DNA of 57,893 nt from Hyphomicrobium sp. (GCA_016793445.1 JAEUME010000017.1:1-57893); one strand, 5' to 3'. Positions 1 to 9,245 are shown, counted from the stretch's first letter. Numbers and translations: made by a program. Notes: generated from the letters alone by a model not told the origin.

Positions 1-100
1 CGAGAAAGGATTAAACGCGACACCATCACTAAACGACGATTGCAGCATCAATCGAAAGCCGCTTAAACTCGAAACCTGATGAGCCAAAGCCTACGCTAGT

Positions 101-1279
101 TCACGCCGCAAACTGTCTCAAAGCATTCGACGACGGACAGTAGATCTTCATGTCCGGTGTCACGTTGTCGAAGAGGGAACCGCCAATGAAGAAACCATCG
201 TCGTAACCCTGCAACTTGAGGCCGCGTCCATCGACCAGCAGCTTTGCGCCTTCGTCAACGCCTGCATCGATGTAGTTCTGCACTCTGTCGCGATGCTGGA
301 GTGTGACTAGCGGACCCATCTCAGAGTCGGGATCGGTGCCCGGACCTATCTTCAATGCCTGAACCTTCGGCGCGAGCCGTTCGGCCAGCGCATCCGCAGT
401 TTTCTCTCCAACCGGAACGGCTACCGAGATGGCCATGCAGCGTTCGCCGGCCGAGCCATAGGCCGCACCCATAAGCGCATCGACGGCCTGATCGAGATCG
501 GCGTCAGGCATAATCACCATGTGGTTTTTCGCGCCGCCCAGGGCTTGAGCCCGCTTCCCATTGCGCGCTGCAGTTTCATAAATATAGCGCGCAATCGGCG
601 TGGAGCCGACGAAGCTCACCGCGGACACATGCGGATGGTTCAGCAAAGCGTCTACTGCTGTCTTGTTTCCGTTGACGACGTTGAACACACCATCGGGCAA
701 GCCGGCCTCCTTGAGATATCGGGCCAGCAGCAACGCCGCCGTCGGTGTGCGCTCGGACGGCTTGAGGATGAAACAGTTGCCGCACGCTATTGCCACGGGA
801 AACATCCACATTGGCACCATGGCAGGGAAGTTGAAGGGCGTGATTCCGGCAACAATGCCCAGCGGCTGGCGCAGGCCGAAGCTATCGACGCCGGTGCCAA
901 CGCTTTCGGTGTATTCGGATTTCAATAGTTGGGGGGCAGCAGTTGCAAACTCGACGACCTCGACCCCACGCTGAATTTCGCCCTTCGCGTCGGATAAGAT
1001 CTTGCCATGCTCATTCGTGATGGCGGCGGCGAGTTCATCGGTGCGGTCCTGAAGAATGCCTAAGAAGCGATTGAGCACACGCGCGCGACGCAGCGGCGTC
1101 GTCGCAGCCCAGCCCGGGAACGCTTGGTGCGCGGCCATTACCGCTACGTTGACGTCGGCTGGCGTGGCGTGTAGCAGGTCAGCTGATCTCCGACCCGTCG
1201 CAGGATTGAATATCGGCGACGTCGATCCATCGCCTTTAAACGAATCGCCGCCGATAAAGTGTCCTATTAGTTCTGTCAC
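101..1279 (-). pseudogene. mmsA: Methylmalonate-semialdehyde dehydrogenase (CoA-acylating), C-terminally truncated
   Basis: The reading frame gives 392 residues from a GTG start preceded by GGGGAGAG. The family oxidises methylmalonate or malonate semialdehyde to propionyl- or acetyl-CoA with NAD and CoA, and is normally about 500 residues. The aldehyde dehydrogenase fold is clear: the TPFNFP region near residue 150, GSTPIARYIY in the NAD domain, and the catalytic cysteine in GERCM near residue 280. Recognisable homology stops at MKIY (base 140). The following residues (CPSSNALRQFAA) are foreign, and the glutamate/FGP motif and oligomerisation tail, roughly 110 residues, are missing. It lies 11 bases after the CoxG-like gene as the last gene of the molybdenum-hydroxylase operon. 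I infer that a rearrangement at about base 139 inactivated it; a functional shortened enzyme is unlikely. Confidence 0.85.
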
Positions 1280-1290
1280 GGATCTCTCCC

Positions 1291-1806
1291 CTAGGTGTTC
1301 TGAGTGTGATGAATCAATTCTAGGTCGTCGACTTCTGCGCTCACCGGCGCGTCTGCCGTTGCCCGTTTGCCTCCCAGATGGGCTGCGAAGCTGTCAAAGA
1401 ACTGACCAGCCAGCTTGCGCGACGTTGATTGGATGAGACGGCTGCCCAAGGATGCGAGCTTGCCGCCGATTTCAGCGCGGGCTTCGTAGCTTAGGACCGT
1501 ATGGCCCCCGGCTTCCGCGAGCCGCACAAGAGCACGACCTTTGGCAAATCCGGCAATGCCTCCATTGCCTTGCCCGATGAGCGTGTAGCCCTCAGGTGCA
1601 ACGATATCCTCTAAGCGCACATTGCCACTAAACGTCGCCGAAACGGGGCCCACTTTCAGCGCTACCTTAGCGTCCATCTCCTCTGGAGACTTAGCTTCGA
1701 GCTCTTTGCAACCGGGGATACACTGGCGGAGAACATCAGGATCATTCAATGCGGACCAGACAATCTCGCGGCTTGCTGCAATCCGGTATTCTCCGGTTAT
1801 GTCCAT
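1291..1806 (-). CDS. coxG: CO dehydrogenase subunit G-like (CoxG/SRPBCC) protein
   Basis: The 171-residue protein belongs to the CoxG group of the SRPBCC (START-like) fold: it opens with a short strand and IVWSALNDPDVLRQCIPGCKEL, followed by the GPVSATFSGNV strand pair and a C-terminal helix. Family members accompany molybdenum hydroxylases and are thought to help assemble the enzyme or place it at the membrane. Here it sits 35 bases after the large-subunit gene and before the truncated dehydrogenase, all on the minus strand, which fits one operon. It is slightly shorter than CoxG proteins that carry a C-terminal membrane anchor, and no anchor is visible here. Confidence 0.85.
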   Translation of the reverse strand: MDITGEYRIAASREIVWSALNDPDVLRQCIPGCKELEAKSPEEMDAKVALKVGPVSATFSGNVRLEDIVAPEGYTLIGQGNGGIAGFAKGRALVRLAEAGGHTVLSYEARAEIGGKLASLGSRLIQSTSRKLAGQFFDSFAAHLGGKRATADAPVSAEVDDLELIHHTQNT

Positions 1807-1841
1807 CGATCTTCTCCCAAAACTTTCATTACGTCCCTACC

Positions 1842-4217
1842 CTATCCCACCGCACCAATCGCGCGCAGAATGCGCTCAGGGGTCATAGGAATTTGCGTTA
1901 TCGAAGCCCCGAAAACCGACAAGGCATTGTTAACGGCATTGAGAGCTGCGGCCGACGACGCAGCCGTTCCTGCCTCACCGCACCCTTTTGCTCCCAACTC
2001 GGTATCTCGCGTGGGCGTTTCCACGTGATACACTTCAATGTCAGGCATCTCGCACGCCATCGGCACAAGGTAGTCAGCCATTGATCCGTTGAGCAGCTGG
2101 CCACTAGCGCTGTAGCGGCACTCCTCAAACAGCGCGGCGCCCAGTCCCTGCACGACACCCCCGCGGATCTGCTCCTCAACCAGAAGCGGATTGATGACTG
2201 TTCCGCAGTCCTCGACAACCCAATGCTTTAGGATCTTCACGATCCCTGTCTCAACATCGACTTCGACAAGGCTTCCATGAATGCCGTTGGTGAACGCGAA
2301 AGGAAAGCCTGAAGGACCGTGATGATGAGCTACCGTCAGTTCTGCAGGCCTTCCCGCCGGGAGAAGATCGGAGCGGAAGTAACTGAGATGCGCGAGTTCT
2401 CGCAAAGTCATCCGGGTATGCTGCTGTGCGTCGACGATCCTACCGTCAACAAGCGTCAGATGATGCGCCGGACAATGCAGGATGGCCCCTGCTACTTCGA
2501 CGATGCGTTTCTTGAGTTTCTTGCCGGCCTGCAAAGCGGTTTCTCCGCCCACACCTGCTCCACGGCAGGCCCAGGCAGCTCCGCCAGCTGGCGTCATATC
2601 AGTGTCGCCAGTGAAAACGCGCACGGTGGCGATATCTGTTCCAACCGCCTCCGCGACGATCTGTGCAATGATCGCCTCAGTTCCTTGGCCTTGCTCCGTA
2701 ACGCTAATCATGCACTGGATCTCGCCCGACTGCGTAACCTTGAGAATGCAGCCATCTTGTGCGGAAACGTGCCCACCTCCGACGCCATAGAAAGCCGGGC
2801 TGGGATTAGTAATCTCGACATATGTGGCAATTCCGATTCCCCGGTAGACTCCGGTTCTGCGCAAACGCTCCTGTTCGGCTACGATAGCGGCATAGTCCAT
2901 CACCTCGTGCAGCTTCTCCAGGCAGATTTCCAAGGACAGCCGCTCGATCTGGTATCCCGTCGCCGTAGTGTGCGGATACATGTCCTGTGTCAGATAATTG
3001 CGTCGGCGGATTTCAAACGGGTCCAACCCTACCTTCCTGGCCGCCAAATCGACGAGGTACTCCGTCACCGCAAACGCGACAGGATGGCCGACAGCGCGAT
3101 ACTGGCTCATTTGGTTCTTGTTCTGCGCGACTACCCGGAGCGCCGCACGATAGTCTGTCACGCGATATGCTGCGCCAATGAGGCGCACAACCTGATTGCC
3201 TTCCACCACACTCGTGCGTGGATACGTCGAGAACGGCCCAACTCCAGTGACATCGTCGACATCGAAACCACGCAGTATCCCCTCACTGGAAACGGCCAGG
3301 CGCGCACGCACGCGATGATCGCGCGCGTGGATATCGGAAGCGAAGGACTCCATGCGGTCGGCGGTAAACTTCACTGGGCGCCCAGAGATAATGCTCGCAC
3401 CCACCACGGCCATATCTTCATGGTATACGTGCAACTTCATGCCGAACGAACCGCCGACATCTGGCGCCACCACGCGCACATTCGCCTCAGAAAGATTGAA
3501 GTGACGTGCGTACACATCCTGGAACTGATACGGCGTCTGCGTTGACTGATGAACGTCGAGTCGGCCGGTGCTGGGATCGAAGTTCGCCAGGATGGAGCGT
3601 GGCTCCATGGTGACAGCCGTATGACGTCCGAAGATGAAGTCTGCCTCAACAATTTCCGCATCCTCAAAGGCCTGCGCAATCGTGCCTGCTTCGATTTGAG
3701 TAGCATAAATTAGGTTGTCGCCCGCCGCCTCGTTGATCAGTGCTGAGTGCTCGTTGAGACCGTCTAGAGCATCGACGACGGCTGGCAACTCCACGAATTC
3801 AACTTGGATCGCCTCGAGGGCGTCCTCGGCCTGTGCACGCGTTTCGGCAATCACGATGGCGATCGGGTGACCAGACCACACGGCCTTTTCCATGGCGAGT
3901 GGAAGCTGCGGAGCTGATTTCATACCCGCAAAATGCGTCAAAGTTCCCACCCACGGACGGCAGATGCGCGCGAGGTCTACCCCCGTGAGGATGCTATGCA
4001 CACCCGGAAACTTCCGAGCATTTGTCGTGTCGATCGCCAAGATTCTGGCATGCGCGTAAGGACAGCGCAAGAACGCCGCCGACAGCATACGCGGCACTTC
4101 GATGTCGTCGGTATAGCGCCCTCGGCCAAACAGGAAGCGCTTTGCCGTCGCACGCGGCAATGCTGCGCCAATATACTTCGTAGTCTTGGCAAACGGGATA
4201 TCAGACGCGTTGCTCAT
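1842..4217 (-). CDS. Xanthine dehydrogenase/CO dehydrogenase family molybdopterin-binding large subunit
   Basis: The 791-residue protein is the molybdenum-cofactor subunit of a three-part hydroxylase. It contains the aldehyde oxidase/xanthine dehydrogenase hammerhead domain (about 20-135), GGSFGMK at 255-261 and the cofactor-binding C-terminal domain with the catalytic glutamate in GCGEAG near residue 740. I start it at MSNAS because this ATG overlaps the stop of the iron-sulfur subunit gene (ATGA), and the longer frame would lie inside that gene. The active-site loop reads QYRAVGHP (372-379). True CO dehydrogenases have AYxCSFR, and the common form II enzymes have AYxGAGR, so this is not a CO dehydrogenase. 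The substrate, probably an aldehyde or heterocycle, is unknown. Confidence 0.9.
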   Translation of the reverse strand: MSNASDIPFAKTTKYIGAALPRATAKRFLFGRGRYTDDIEVPRMLSAAFLRCPYAHARILAIDTTNARKFPGVHSILTGVDLARICRPWVGTLTHFAGMKSAPQLPLAMEKAVWSGHPIAIVIAETRAQAEDALEAIQVEFVELPAVVDALDGLNEHSALINEAAGDNLIYATQIEAGTIAQAFEDAEIVEADFIFGRHTAVTMEPRSILANFDPSTGRLDVHQSTQTPYQFQDVYARHFNLSEANVRVVAPDVGGSFGMKLHVYHEDMAVVGASIISGRPVKFTADRMESFASDIHARDHRVRARLAVSSEGILRGFDVDDVTGVGPFSTYPRTSVVEGNQVVRLIGAAYRVTDYRAALRVVAQNKNQMSQYRAVGHPVAFAVTEYLVDLAARKVGLDPFEIRRRNYLTQDMYPHTTATGYQIERLSLEICLEKLHEVMDYAAIVAEQERLRRTGVYRGIGIATYVEITNPSPAFYGVGGGHVSAQDGCILKVTQSGEIQCMISVTEQGQGTEAIIAQIVAEAVGTDIATVRVFTGDTDMTPAGGAAWACRGAGVGGETALQAGKKLKKRIVEVAGAILHCPAHHLTLVDGRIVDAQQHTRMTLRELAHLSYFRSDLLPAGRPAELTVAHHHGPSGFPFAFTNGIHGSLVEVDVETGIVKILKHWVVEDCGTVINPLLVEEQIRGGVVQGLGAALFEECRYSASGQLLNGSMADYLVPMACEMPDIEVYHVETPTRDTELGAKGCGEAGTAASSAAALNAVNNALSVFGASITQIPMTPERILRAIGAVG

Positions 4218-4714
4218 ACTGGACCACCGACTTCTTTCTCCGCGCGAGCTATCGCGACGGTTTCGATCGCGTCCACGATGGATTGATAGCCCGTACAGCG
4301 GCAGTAATTGCCCGATAAGGCGTCCCGAATTTCTTCGCGGCTCGGTACGCCGCCATGCGCAAGACATTCACGCGCGGCTATCAGCATGCCGGAGGTGCAA
4401 AATCCGCACTGCATAGCGTTACGCTCGTGAAAGGCTGTCTGCAGGTCGCTGATGAAGCCGCTCTCTGCGAGTCCCTCAATCGTATCAACCGAGAGCCCGT
4501 CCGCTTGAACCGCAAGCATGAGGCAGGAATGGACAGCGCTTCCGTTTAGGCTGACGAGACACGCTCCGCATGCGCCCATTTCGCACCCAAGATGCGTGCC
4601 TGTGAGCCCGAGATCGCGGCGTAGAAAGTCCGCAAGAGACAGGCGCGGTTCCACAAAGCGTTGAACGCTTTCTCCGTTAACCATCACTGTGACGAGGAGC
4701 GCTGTTGTCAACAC
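4214..4714 (-). CDS. Molybdenum hydroxylase [2Fe-2S] small subunit
   Basis: The 166-residue protein carries two [2Fe-2S] clusters that pass electrons from the molybdenum site to FAD. The plant-ferredoxin-type cluster has cysteines 44, 49, 52 and 64 (CEMGACGAC), and the helical cluster has cysteines 103, 106, 138 and 140 (QCGFC and YCRC). All eight ligands are present and the length is normal. It overlaps the FAD-subunit gene upstream by 7 bases and the large-subunit gene downstream by 4, so the three subunits are probably translationally coupled. Confidence 0.95.
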   Translation of the reverse strand: MLTTALLVTVMVNGESVQRFVEPRLSLADFLRRDLGLTGTHLGCEMGACGACLVSLNGSAVHSCLMLAVQADGLSVDTIEGLAESGFISDLQTAFHERNAMQCGFCTSGMLIAARECLAHGGVPSREEIRDALSGNYCRCTGYQSIVDAIETVAIARAEKEVGGPV

Positions 4715-5577
4715 GCTCCCTCCCGCAAGGCATGCGCAACCCGGCCAAGCAGCACCCGCGCCAGATGCAATCGCGCCGCGCTAGAAAGATCCTCGGCCTC
4801 GTCCGGCGACAAGTCTTGCGACAACGCGTGTTGCGCGGCCTCGATGGCTACGGCATCGACTTTCGTATTCAACAGCGCCGCCTCTGCCGCTTGCGCGCGC
4901 ATCGGCTTTGAACCCAAGGCGCAGAATACCAAGCGAAGCGCCGTTAAAACCTCACCGCCGTCCCTGAACGTTGCCTGGGCTGCCAAACCAGCGAGCGCAT
5001 AGTCGCCTCGGCGCCGCGAAAGTTCATCGAAGCAAACGCGCTGCCAAGTCCGCCCCGCCGGGATGTAAACAGCAGTGAGAATTTCGCCCGGCTCCAGCGC
5101 CGTTTCGTAAAGACCCAGGAAATAGTCGTCTGCCGCGACCCTGCGCCGACCCGACAAGCCTGCGATCTCGATCTGCGCGTTGAGCGCCAGGACGCACGCC
5201 GGAAACTCCGACGCCGGGTCCGCCAGCGCCAAGCTGCCACCGAAGGTTCCAAGATTGCGAATAGCAGGATGCGCAACAAAGCGCGCTGCGCGCGCTAGTA
5301 ACGGCGCGTATTCAGCAACTAACGGGGAGTGCAACACCTCCACGTGCCTCGTCAGCGCACCGATACGAAGATCACTACCCTCAAGCGTGATCCCGCGCAA
5401 ACCTTCAACACGCGAAATATCGATCAGCAAATCCGGCGCCGACAGACGCAAATTCAACGCGGGCAGCAGGCTCTGCCCCCCTGCCAGAAATCTGGCCTCA
5501 CCCTCGCATGACACGAAGCTTTCAACAGCTTCCTCCACCGTCAGAACACGGCAGTAACGAAACCCGCGACACTTCAA
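4708..5577 (-). CDS. Molybdenum hydroxylase FAD-binding medium subunit
   Basis: The 289-residue protein is the flavin subunit, which hands electrons to the final acceptor. It shows the two FAD-contact motifs of the family, AGGQSLLP near residue 32 and RNLGTFGGSLALADPASE near residue 107, and the CODH-type C-terminal domain. The start is a TTG; no in-frame ATG lies near it and a GGGAAG sequence lies upstream at suitable distance. It is the first gene of the operon, and candidate TetR-type operators lie 30-90 bases upstream (5607-5668). Confidence 0.92.
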   Translation of the reverse strand: MKCRGFRYCRVLTVEEAVESFVSCEGEARFLAGGQSLLPALNLRLSAPDLLIDISRVEGLRGITLEGSDLRIGALTRHVEVLHSPLVAEYAPLLARAARFVAHPAIRNLGTFGGSLALADPASEFPACVLALNAQIEIAGLSGRRRVAADDYFLGLYETALEPGEILTAVYIPAGRTWQRVCFDELSRRRGDYALAGLAAQATFRDGGEVLTALRLVFCALGSKPMRAQAAEAALLNTKVDAVAIEAAQHALSQDLSPDEAEDLSSAARLHLARVLLGRVAHALREGAC

Positions 5578-5606
5578 GATGCCAACTTCCCATTTGATAG
5601 CTTATT

Positions 5607-5668
5607 TGCCAGTCGGTCACTCCGTAGCTGTAAGTCCAGCTCCTGTCAACACTACGGACCAGTTGATC
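5607..5668. promoter_or_regulatory. Pair of candidate TetR-type operators upstream of the hydroxylase operon
   Basis: Two elements, TGCCAGTCGGTC (5607-5618) and GACCAGTTGATC (5657-5668), match the perfect palindrome GACCAATTGGTC at the tetR gene (11872) at 8 and 10 of 12 positions. They are spaced 50 bases start to start; the two elements at tetR are 51 apart. They sit just upstream of the TTG start at 5577, where they could block the hydroxylase promoter. This is pattern matching by eye and the assignment is an inference. Confidence 0.45.
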
Positions 5669-5685
5669 ATTATTTTTTCGCCAAA

Positions 5686-5933
5686 CGTGCCGACCGCGCG
5701 ACCGGCACGCACCAAAGTATGGGCCTCAAGTGGGCCGGCAGACCATCACCCGCATTGTTGGCGCCACTTGGTTTTTGCACTGCGCAGCACTTATATGTTG
5801 TTTTTATCCGGCAACCGTCGCGTCGCAACTTCCTAAGCTTCCGGCTTCGCAGCCGGGCTAGGATTCTTGGACGACCGCTCCGTCACGCAGCATCGCCACC
5901 CCGATGCGGTGCCACATATTTGTACAATTGGTT
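5686..5933. promoter_or_regulatory. Divergent intergenic region: inverted repeat and a further operator-like site
   Basis: The 551 bases between the hydroxylase operon and the PQQ dehydrogenase gene (5578-6128) hold no supported gene. Besides the operator-like pair at 5607-5668 they contain an inverted repeat, CGTGCCG (5686-5692) and CGGCACG (5703-5709), around a 10-base GC-rich spacer, and GTACAATTGGTT (5922-5933), which matches the tetR palindrome at 9 of 12 positions. Promoters for both directions must lie here, but I see no convincing -35/-10 pair. The PQQ gene has a strong AGGAGG ribosome-binding site just before 6129. Confidence 0.4.
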
Positions 5934-6128
5934 ACTTGCATGTATGAGACCCAAGCGTTCTGGATCGCCATCGAGAACCGATATTCAGCCAAGTCATCAT
6001 TTAGAACTACCGTCTGGTAATTCCCTTGACGGCTCATAGTTACGTTTAATACTTGGCACTGCTTGGGGCTAGGCAACGGACTCCGCATCGGCTTCAGGGA
6101 CAAAAAAATTACAGTAGGAGGAAAACAT

Positions 6129-7814
6129 ATGCTCAAACTAAGGAGCTATATCTGTATCTCGGCGTGTTGCCTCACGATGGCAACTGCACAAGCGGCCAAT
6201 GAATGGCCCGTCTACGGCGGCGATAGCGGCAATACACGTTTCAGCAAGGCCGATCAGATTACCGCGGCGAACGTCTCGAAACTGCAAGTCGCGTGGAGCC
6301 TGCAGCTCGGCGCTCTGCGCTCCAATGAGTCGTCGCCCGTCGTCGTTGGCGACACTCTCTACGTTACGTCATCGTTCGGACCCAAGAACGTCTTCGCCGT
6401 CAACGGCAAGACCGGCGTCGTAAAGTGGCGCTACTCGCCCGATCTTCCAAAGGACGTCGATCAATTCGCCTGCTGCGACGTCAACAGCCGCGGCGTTGCT
6501 GTGAGCAACGGCAAAGTGTTCGTCGGCCAGTTGGACGCCAACGTCGCCGCGCTCGATGCTGAGACCGGCAAGGAAATCTGGAAGACCCAGATCGTCGACT
6601 ATCAACAGGGCTCGGTCATCACGTCACCACCCACCGTTGTCGGCAAGACGATCATCACCGGCTTTGGCGGTGGCGAATATGGCGTCCGCGGCGCACTGGT
6701 CGGTCTCGATGCCGACACCGGTAAGGAACTGTGGCGCACCAACACGACGCCGGGCGCTGGCGAACCCGGAAGCGAAACGTGGAAGGGCGATTCCGCTAAG
6801 AACGGCGGCGCTCTCGCATGGTACGTCGGCTCGTACGATCCTGCTTTGAACCTTGTCTATTACGGCACAAGTAACGCCGCCCCGTGGGCTGCCATCGTGC
6901 GCGGTAACGACAGTTCTGATATTGGCCCGTACACCAACCTCTACACGGCCTCCGTCATCGCGATCAATCCTGATAACGGCAAGATCACGTGGCACTACCA
7001 GTTCACCCCGCACGATGCGTGGGACTATGACGGCGTCAACGAACTCGTGTTTGCTGACTTGCCGATCGACGGCACCAAGACGCCGGTGATCATGCAGGCA
7101 GACCGCAACGGCTTCTTCTATGTTCTGGATCGCCGCAACGGCAAGCTCCTCTCCAGCAAGCAGTTCATCGAAGGCGTCAACTGGGCTACGTCGATCGACC
7201 TCAAGACCGGTCGCCCTGTTGAAACGGCCAACAATGAAAAGCGCCCACAGCTGAAGAAGAAAGCCGTCGACATCTGCCCGAACTTGCTTGGTGGCAAGAA
7301 CTGGATGCCGATGAGCTACAATCCTGACCTGCAGCTCGTCTTCATTCCCACGCTTAACCTGTGCATGGACATGGAAGGACTGGAGCAGGAATACAAACGC
7401 GGCACGTTCTACCTTGGCTCGAACTTCGACCTGACGAAAGCTGGTCCTGGCGGCCATCTGGGCGGTGTCAAAGCTTGGGATCCCATCAAGCAAAAGGAAG
7501 TCTGGTTTAACAAGGACGAACTTCCCTACACCGGCGGCACGCTGGCAACCTCGACCGGTCTTGTCTTCCACGGCGACGTGAAGGGCTGGTTCAAGGCGCT
7601 TGATGCCAAGTCAGGCAAGACACTGTGGCAGTTCAATGCTGGTACGGGCATCAGCCAGGCACCCATCACCTACACGATCGAGGGCAAGCAGTACGTTGCC
7701 GTCGTAGCCGGTCGCACGGCATCGATCCCAGCCATCCTTGGCCCGATCGGTGAGCGTATGGTCGCGGCTACGCCGGAAGGTGGCGCTCTGTTCGTGTTCG
7801 AGTTGCCCAAATGA
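6129..7814 (+). CDS. PQQ-dependent alcohol dehydrogenase, lanthanide-type (XoxF/ExaF/PedH-like)
   Basis: The 561-residue quinoprotein oxidises an alcohol or aldehyde in the periplasm and passes electrons to cytochrome c. The start at 6129 follows AGGAGG and gives a signal peptide ending AQA-A. The adjacent cysteines that form the family's ring-like disulfide are C115-C116. Metal and active-site residues are visible: E183 in GGEYGVRG, N249 in YYGTSNAAPW, catalytic D299 and D301 in HDAWDYDG. D301, two residues after the catalytic aspartate, is the mark of lanthanide-dependent enzymes; calcium enzymes have alanine there. The region before N249 differs from classical methanol dehydrogenases, so the substrate may not be methanol. 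The stop overlaps the next start (ATGA). Confidence 0.9.
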   Translation: MLKLRSYICISACCLTMATAQAANEWPVYGGDSGNTRFSKADQITAANVSKLQVAWSLQLGALRSNESSPVVVGDTLYVTSSFGPKNVFAVNGKTGVVKWRYSPDLPKDVDQFACCDVNSRGVAVSNGKVFVGQLDANVAALDAETGKEIWKTQIVDYQQGSVITSPPTVVGKTIITGFGGGEYGVRGALVGLDADTGKELWRTNTTPGAGEPGSETWKGDSAKNGGALAWYVGSYDPALNLVYYGTSNAAPWAAIVRGNDSSDIGPYTNLYTASVIAINPDNGKITWHYQFTPHDAWDYDGVNELVFADLPIDGTKTPVIMQADRNGFFYVLDRRNGKLLSSKQFIEGVNWATSIDLKTGRPVETANNEKRPQLKKKAVDICPNLLGGKNWMPMSYNPDLQLVFIPTLNLCMDMEGLEQEYKRGTFYLGSNFDLTKAGPGGHLGGVKAWDPIKQKEVWFNKDELPYTGGTLATSTGLVFHGDVKGWFKALDAKSGKTLWQFNAGTGISQAPITYTIEGKQYVAVVAGRTASIPAILGPIGERMVAATPEGGALFVFELPK

Positions 7815-9046
7815 CGAAACCTTGCAGAGCTCTAGGCTTTGCAGCGATCGTCCTCGCATCCATGTCAATCATGGGTGCGGGGACGGCCCGCGCCATAGCC
7901 GACCCTTCCTCCGCTGCCGTGGGAGCGCGGGATGGGACGAACATAAACGGCGTCATGCGTGTCTGCGCCGATCCTGACGATCTCCCTTTCAGCCACGCGG
8001 GAACACCTGCGCAAGGCATCTATGCCGACGTTGCCGAACTCGTGGCAAGCCGTCTCGAAATGCAGCCAGAGTACTATTGGTGGCTGTCGGTCGCGCAGAA
8101 GAAGGCGTTGCGCAATACGTTGCTCGCGGGCAATTGCGATGCTTATTTCGCGTTGCCGCCGTCAGCGGCCACACGCCAGATTTCGATCTCAAAGCCATTC
8201 ATGACGGTGAGCTATGCCATCGTGGCTGACCGAGGCTTCGCGTATCAGAGCCTAACCAGCCTGCGCGACAAGCGCGTTGCCGTGCAGTTTGGAACGCCAC
8301 CCCAGATTCTTCTGGCTCAGGCCGAGGGCATCAAAACGTTCACGGTGCGCACCAGCAAAGAGGGGCTGGAGAGCCTTTCGCACGGTGACGTCGACGTGGC
8401 ATTCCTGTGGGGACCAGAGGCCGGCTATCTCAACGCCCAGCGCTTCAACAGCCAATGGCAGGTCACGCCTGTGAAAGGCGAGGGCCTGCAAACGGAAATC
8501 GGCATCGCCGTGCGTGCCGAGGACCAGGACCTGCTGCAGAAGCTCAACACTGCGCTGGATGATCTAAAGCCACAGATCGAAGGTGTCTCCCGCAAGTATG
8601 CCATGCCGGCAGGCGCGCCTGTGCAGACCGCGCTCAACGACAGTGGTGCTGCTGCGGCAGAGCTGGCTAAGCCAACGCAGTTCGAAACGACCTCCGAGAC
8701 GAAAGTGGCGGCGGACGATGCGAGCCAACACGCGGCGACTGCGGCACCGACTACGGCCCCGAGCGCGGCACCCGCCCCTCCGGCGCCGACACTCTCCGTT
8801 GAAGAAGCACGATCGTTCTTCAACAATCACTGCTCGCATTGCCATGCACCCAACGCACAAAGCCCGATCCAGGAACGGGACCTACGTCGCTTGTCCAAAC
8901 GCTACAAAGACAAGTGGCGTGACGTCGCCACGACCACGATCAAGAAAGGACGGACTGAACTGGGTATGCCGACTTGGGAAGACATTCTGACCGATCAGGA
9001 TATCCAGAACGTGCTCGTCTTTCTCGAAACGATACAGAAGAACTAG
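7811..9046 (+). CDS. MxaJ/XoxJ-like periplasmic binding protein fused to cytochrome c
   Basis: The 411-residue protein has three parts. After a signal peptide (to about residue 28), residues 45-265 resemble the quinoprotein-associated solute-binding proteins MxaJ/XoxJ (VCADPDDLPFS near the start, then a two-lobed binding-protein pattern). A low-complexity Ala/Thr/Pro linker follows at about 285-330. The C-terminus is a small class I cytochrome c with the haem motif CSHCH at 341-345 and a likely axial methionine in LGMPTW (about 386). XoxJ and the electron acceptor XoxG are normally separate proteins, so this fusion would join the helper and the acceptor of the upstream dehydrogenase. The 4-base overlap with that gene supports joint expression. 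Confidence 0.88.
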   Translation: MTKPCRALGFAAIVLASMSIMGAGTARAIADPSSAAVGARDGTNINGVMRVCADPDDLPFSHAGTPAQGIYADVAELVASRLEMQPEYYWWLSVAQKKALRNTLLAGNCDAYFALPPSAATRQISISKPFMTVSYAIVADRGFAYQSLTSLRDKRVAVQFGTPPQILLAQAEGIKTFTVRTSKEGLESLSHGDVDVAFLWGPEAGYLNAQRFNSQWQVTPVKGEGLQTEIGIAVRAEDQDLLQKLNTALDDLKPQIEGVSRKYAMPAGAPVQTALNDSGAAAAELAKPTQFETTSETKVAADDASQHAATAAPTTAPSAAPAPPAPTLSVEEARSFFNNHCSHCHAPNAQSPIQERDLRRLSKRYKDKWRDVATTTIKKGRTELGMPTWEDILTDQDIQNVLVFLETIQKN

Positions 9047-9059
9047 CGGCGTTGCCACG

Positions 9060-9104
9060 CGCGAAGCTCGTAACGTGATCTTTGGGTATGAAGCGAGCTT
9101 CGCG
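9060..9104 (+). terminator. Hairpin after the dehydrogenase/cytochrome operon
   Basis: CGCGAAGCTCG (9060-9070) and CGAGCTTCGCG (9094-9104) form a perfect 11-bp stem with a 23-base loop, 14 bases after the stop codon. No U-tract follows, so this may be an mRNA-stabilising or processing hairpin or a Rho-assisted end rather than a classical terminator. Confidence 0.45.
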
Positions 9105-9245
9105 ATTGCAATTGGATCGGATGTTCTATCGGCATGGCACGCATGACGCGCACCGCTCGCTAGAAATCGTCATACCCCCGGCCAACCTGAGACCACGGCG
9201 GAAGCCCTGTCTTCGATTGGCGCGCATTTTTGGGTCTCGAATGCC

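Noticed and set aside
2319..3545. Plus-strand frame of 408 codons opposite the hydroxylase large subunit
   Set aside because: It lies entirely antisense to a gene with clear molybdopterin-binding motifs and has no family signature itself.
4218..4367. Fifty extra N-terminal codons of the large subunit
   Set aside because: They lie within the iron-sulfur subunit gene in another frame. The ATG at 4217 gives the ATGA overlap and the family-typical start.
1842..5577. Calling the molybdenum hydroxylase a CO dehydrogenase (coxMSL)
   Set aside because: The active-site loop QYRAVGHP lacks the cysteine-containing motif needed for the copper-molybdenum centre of CO dehydrogenase.
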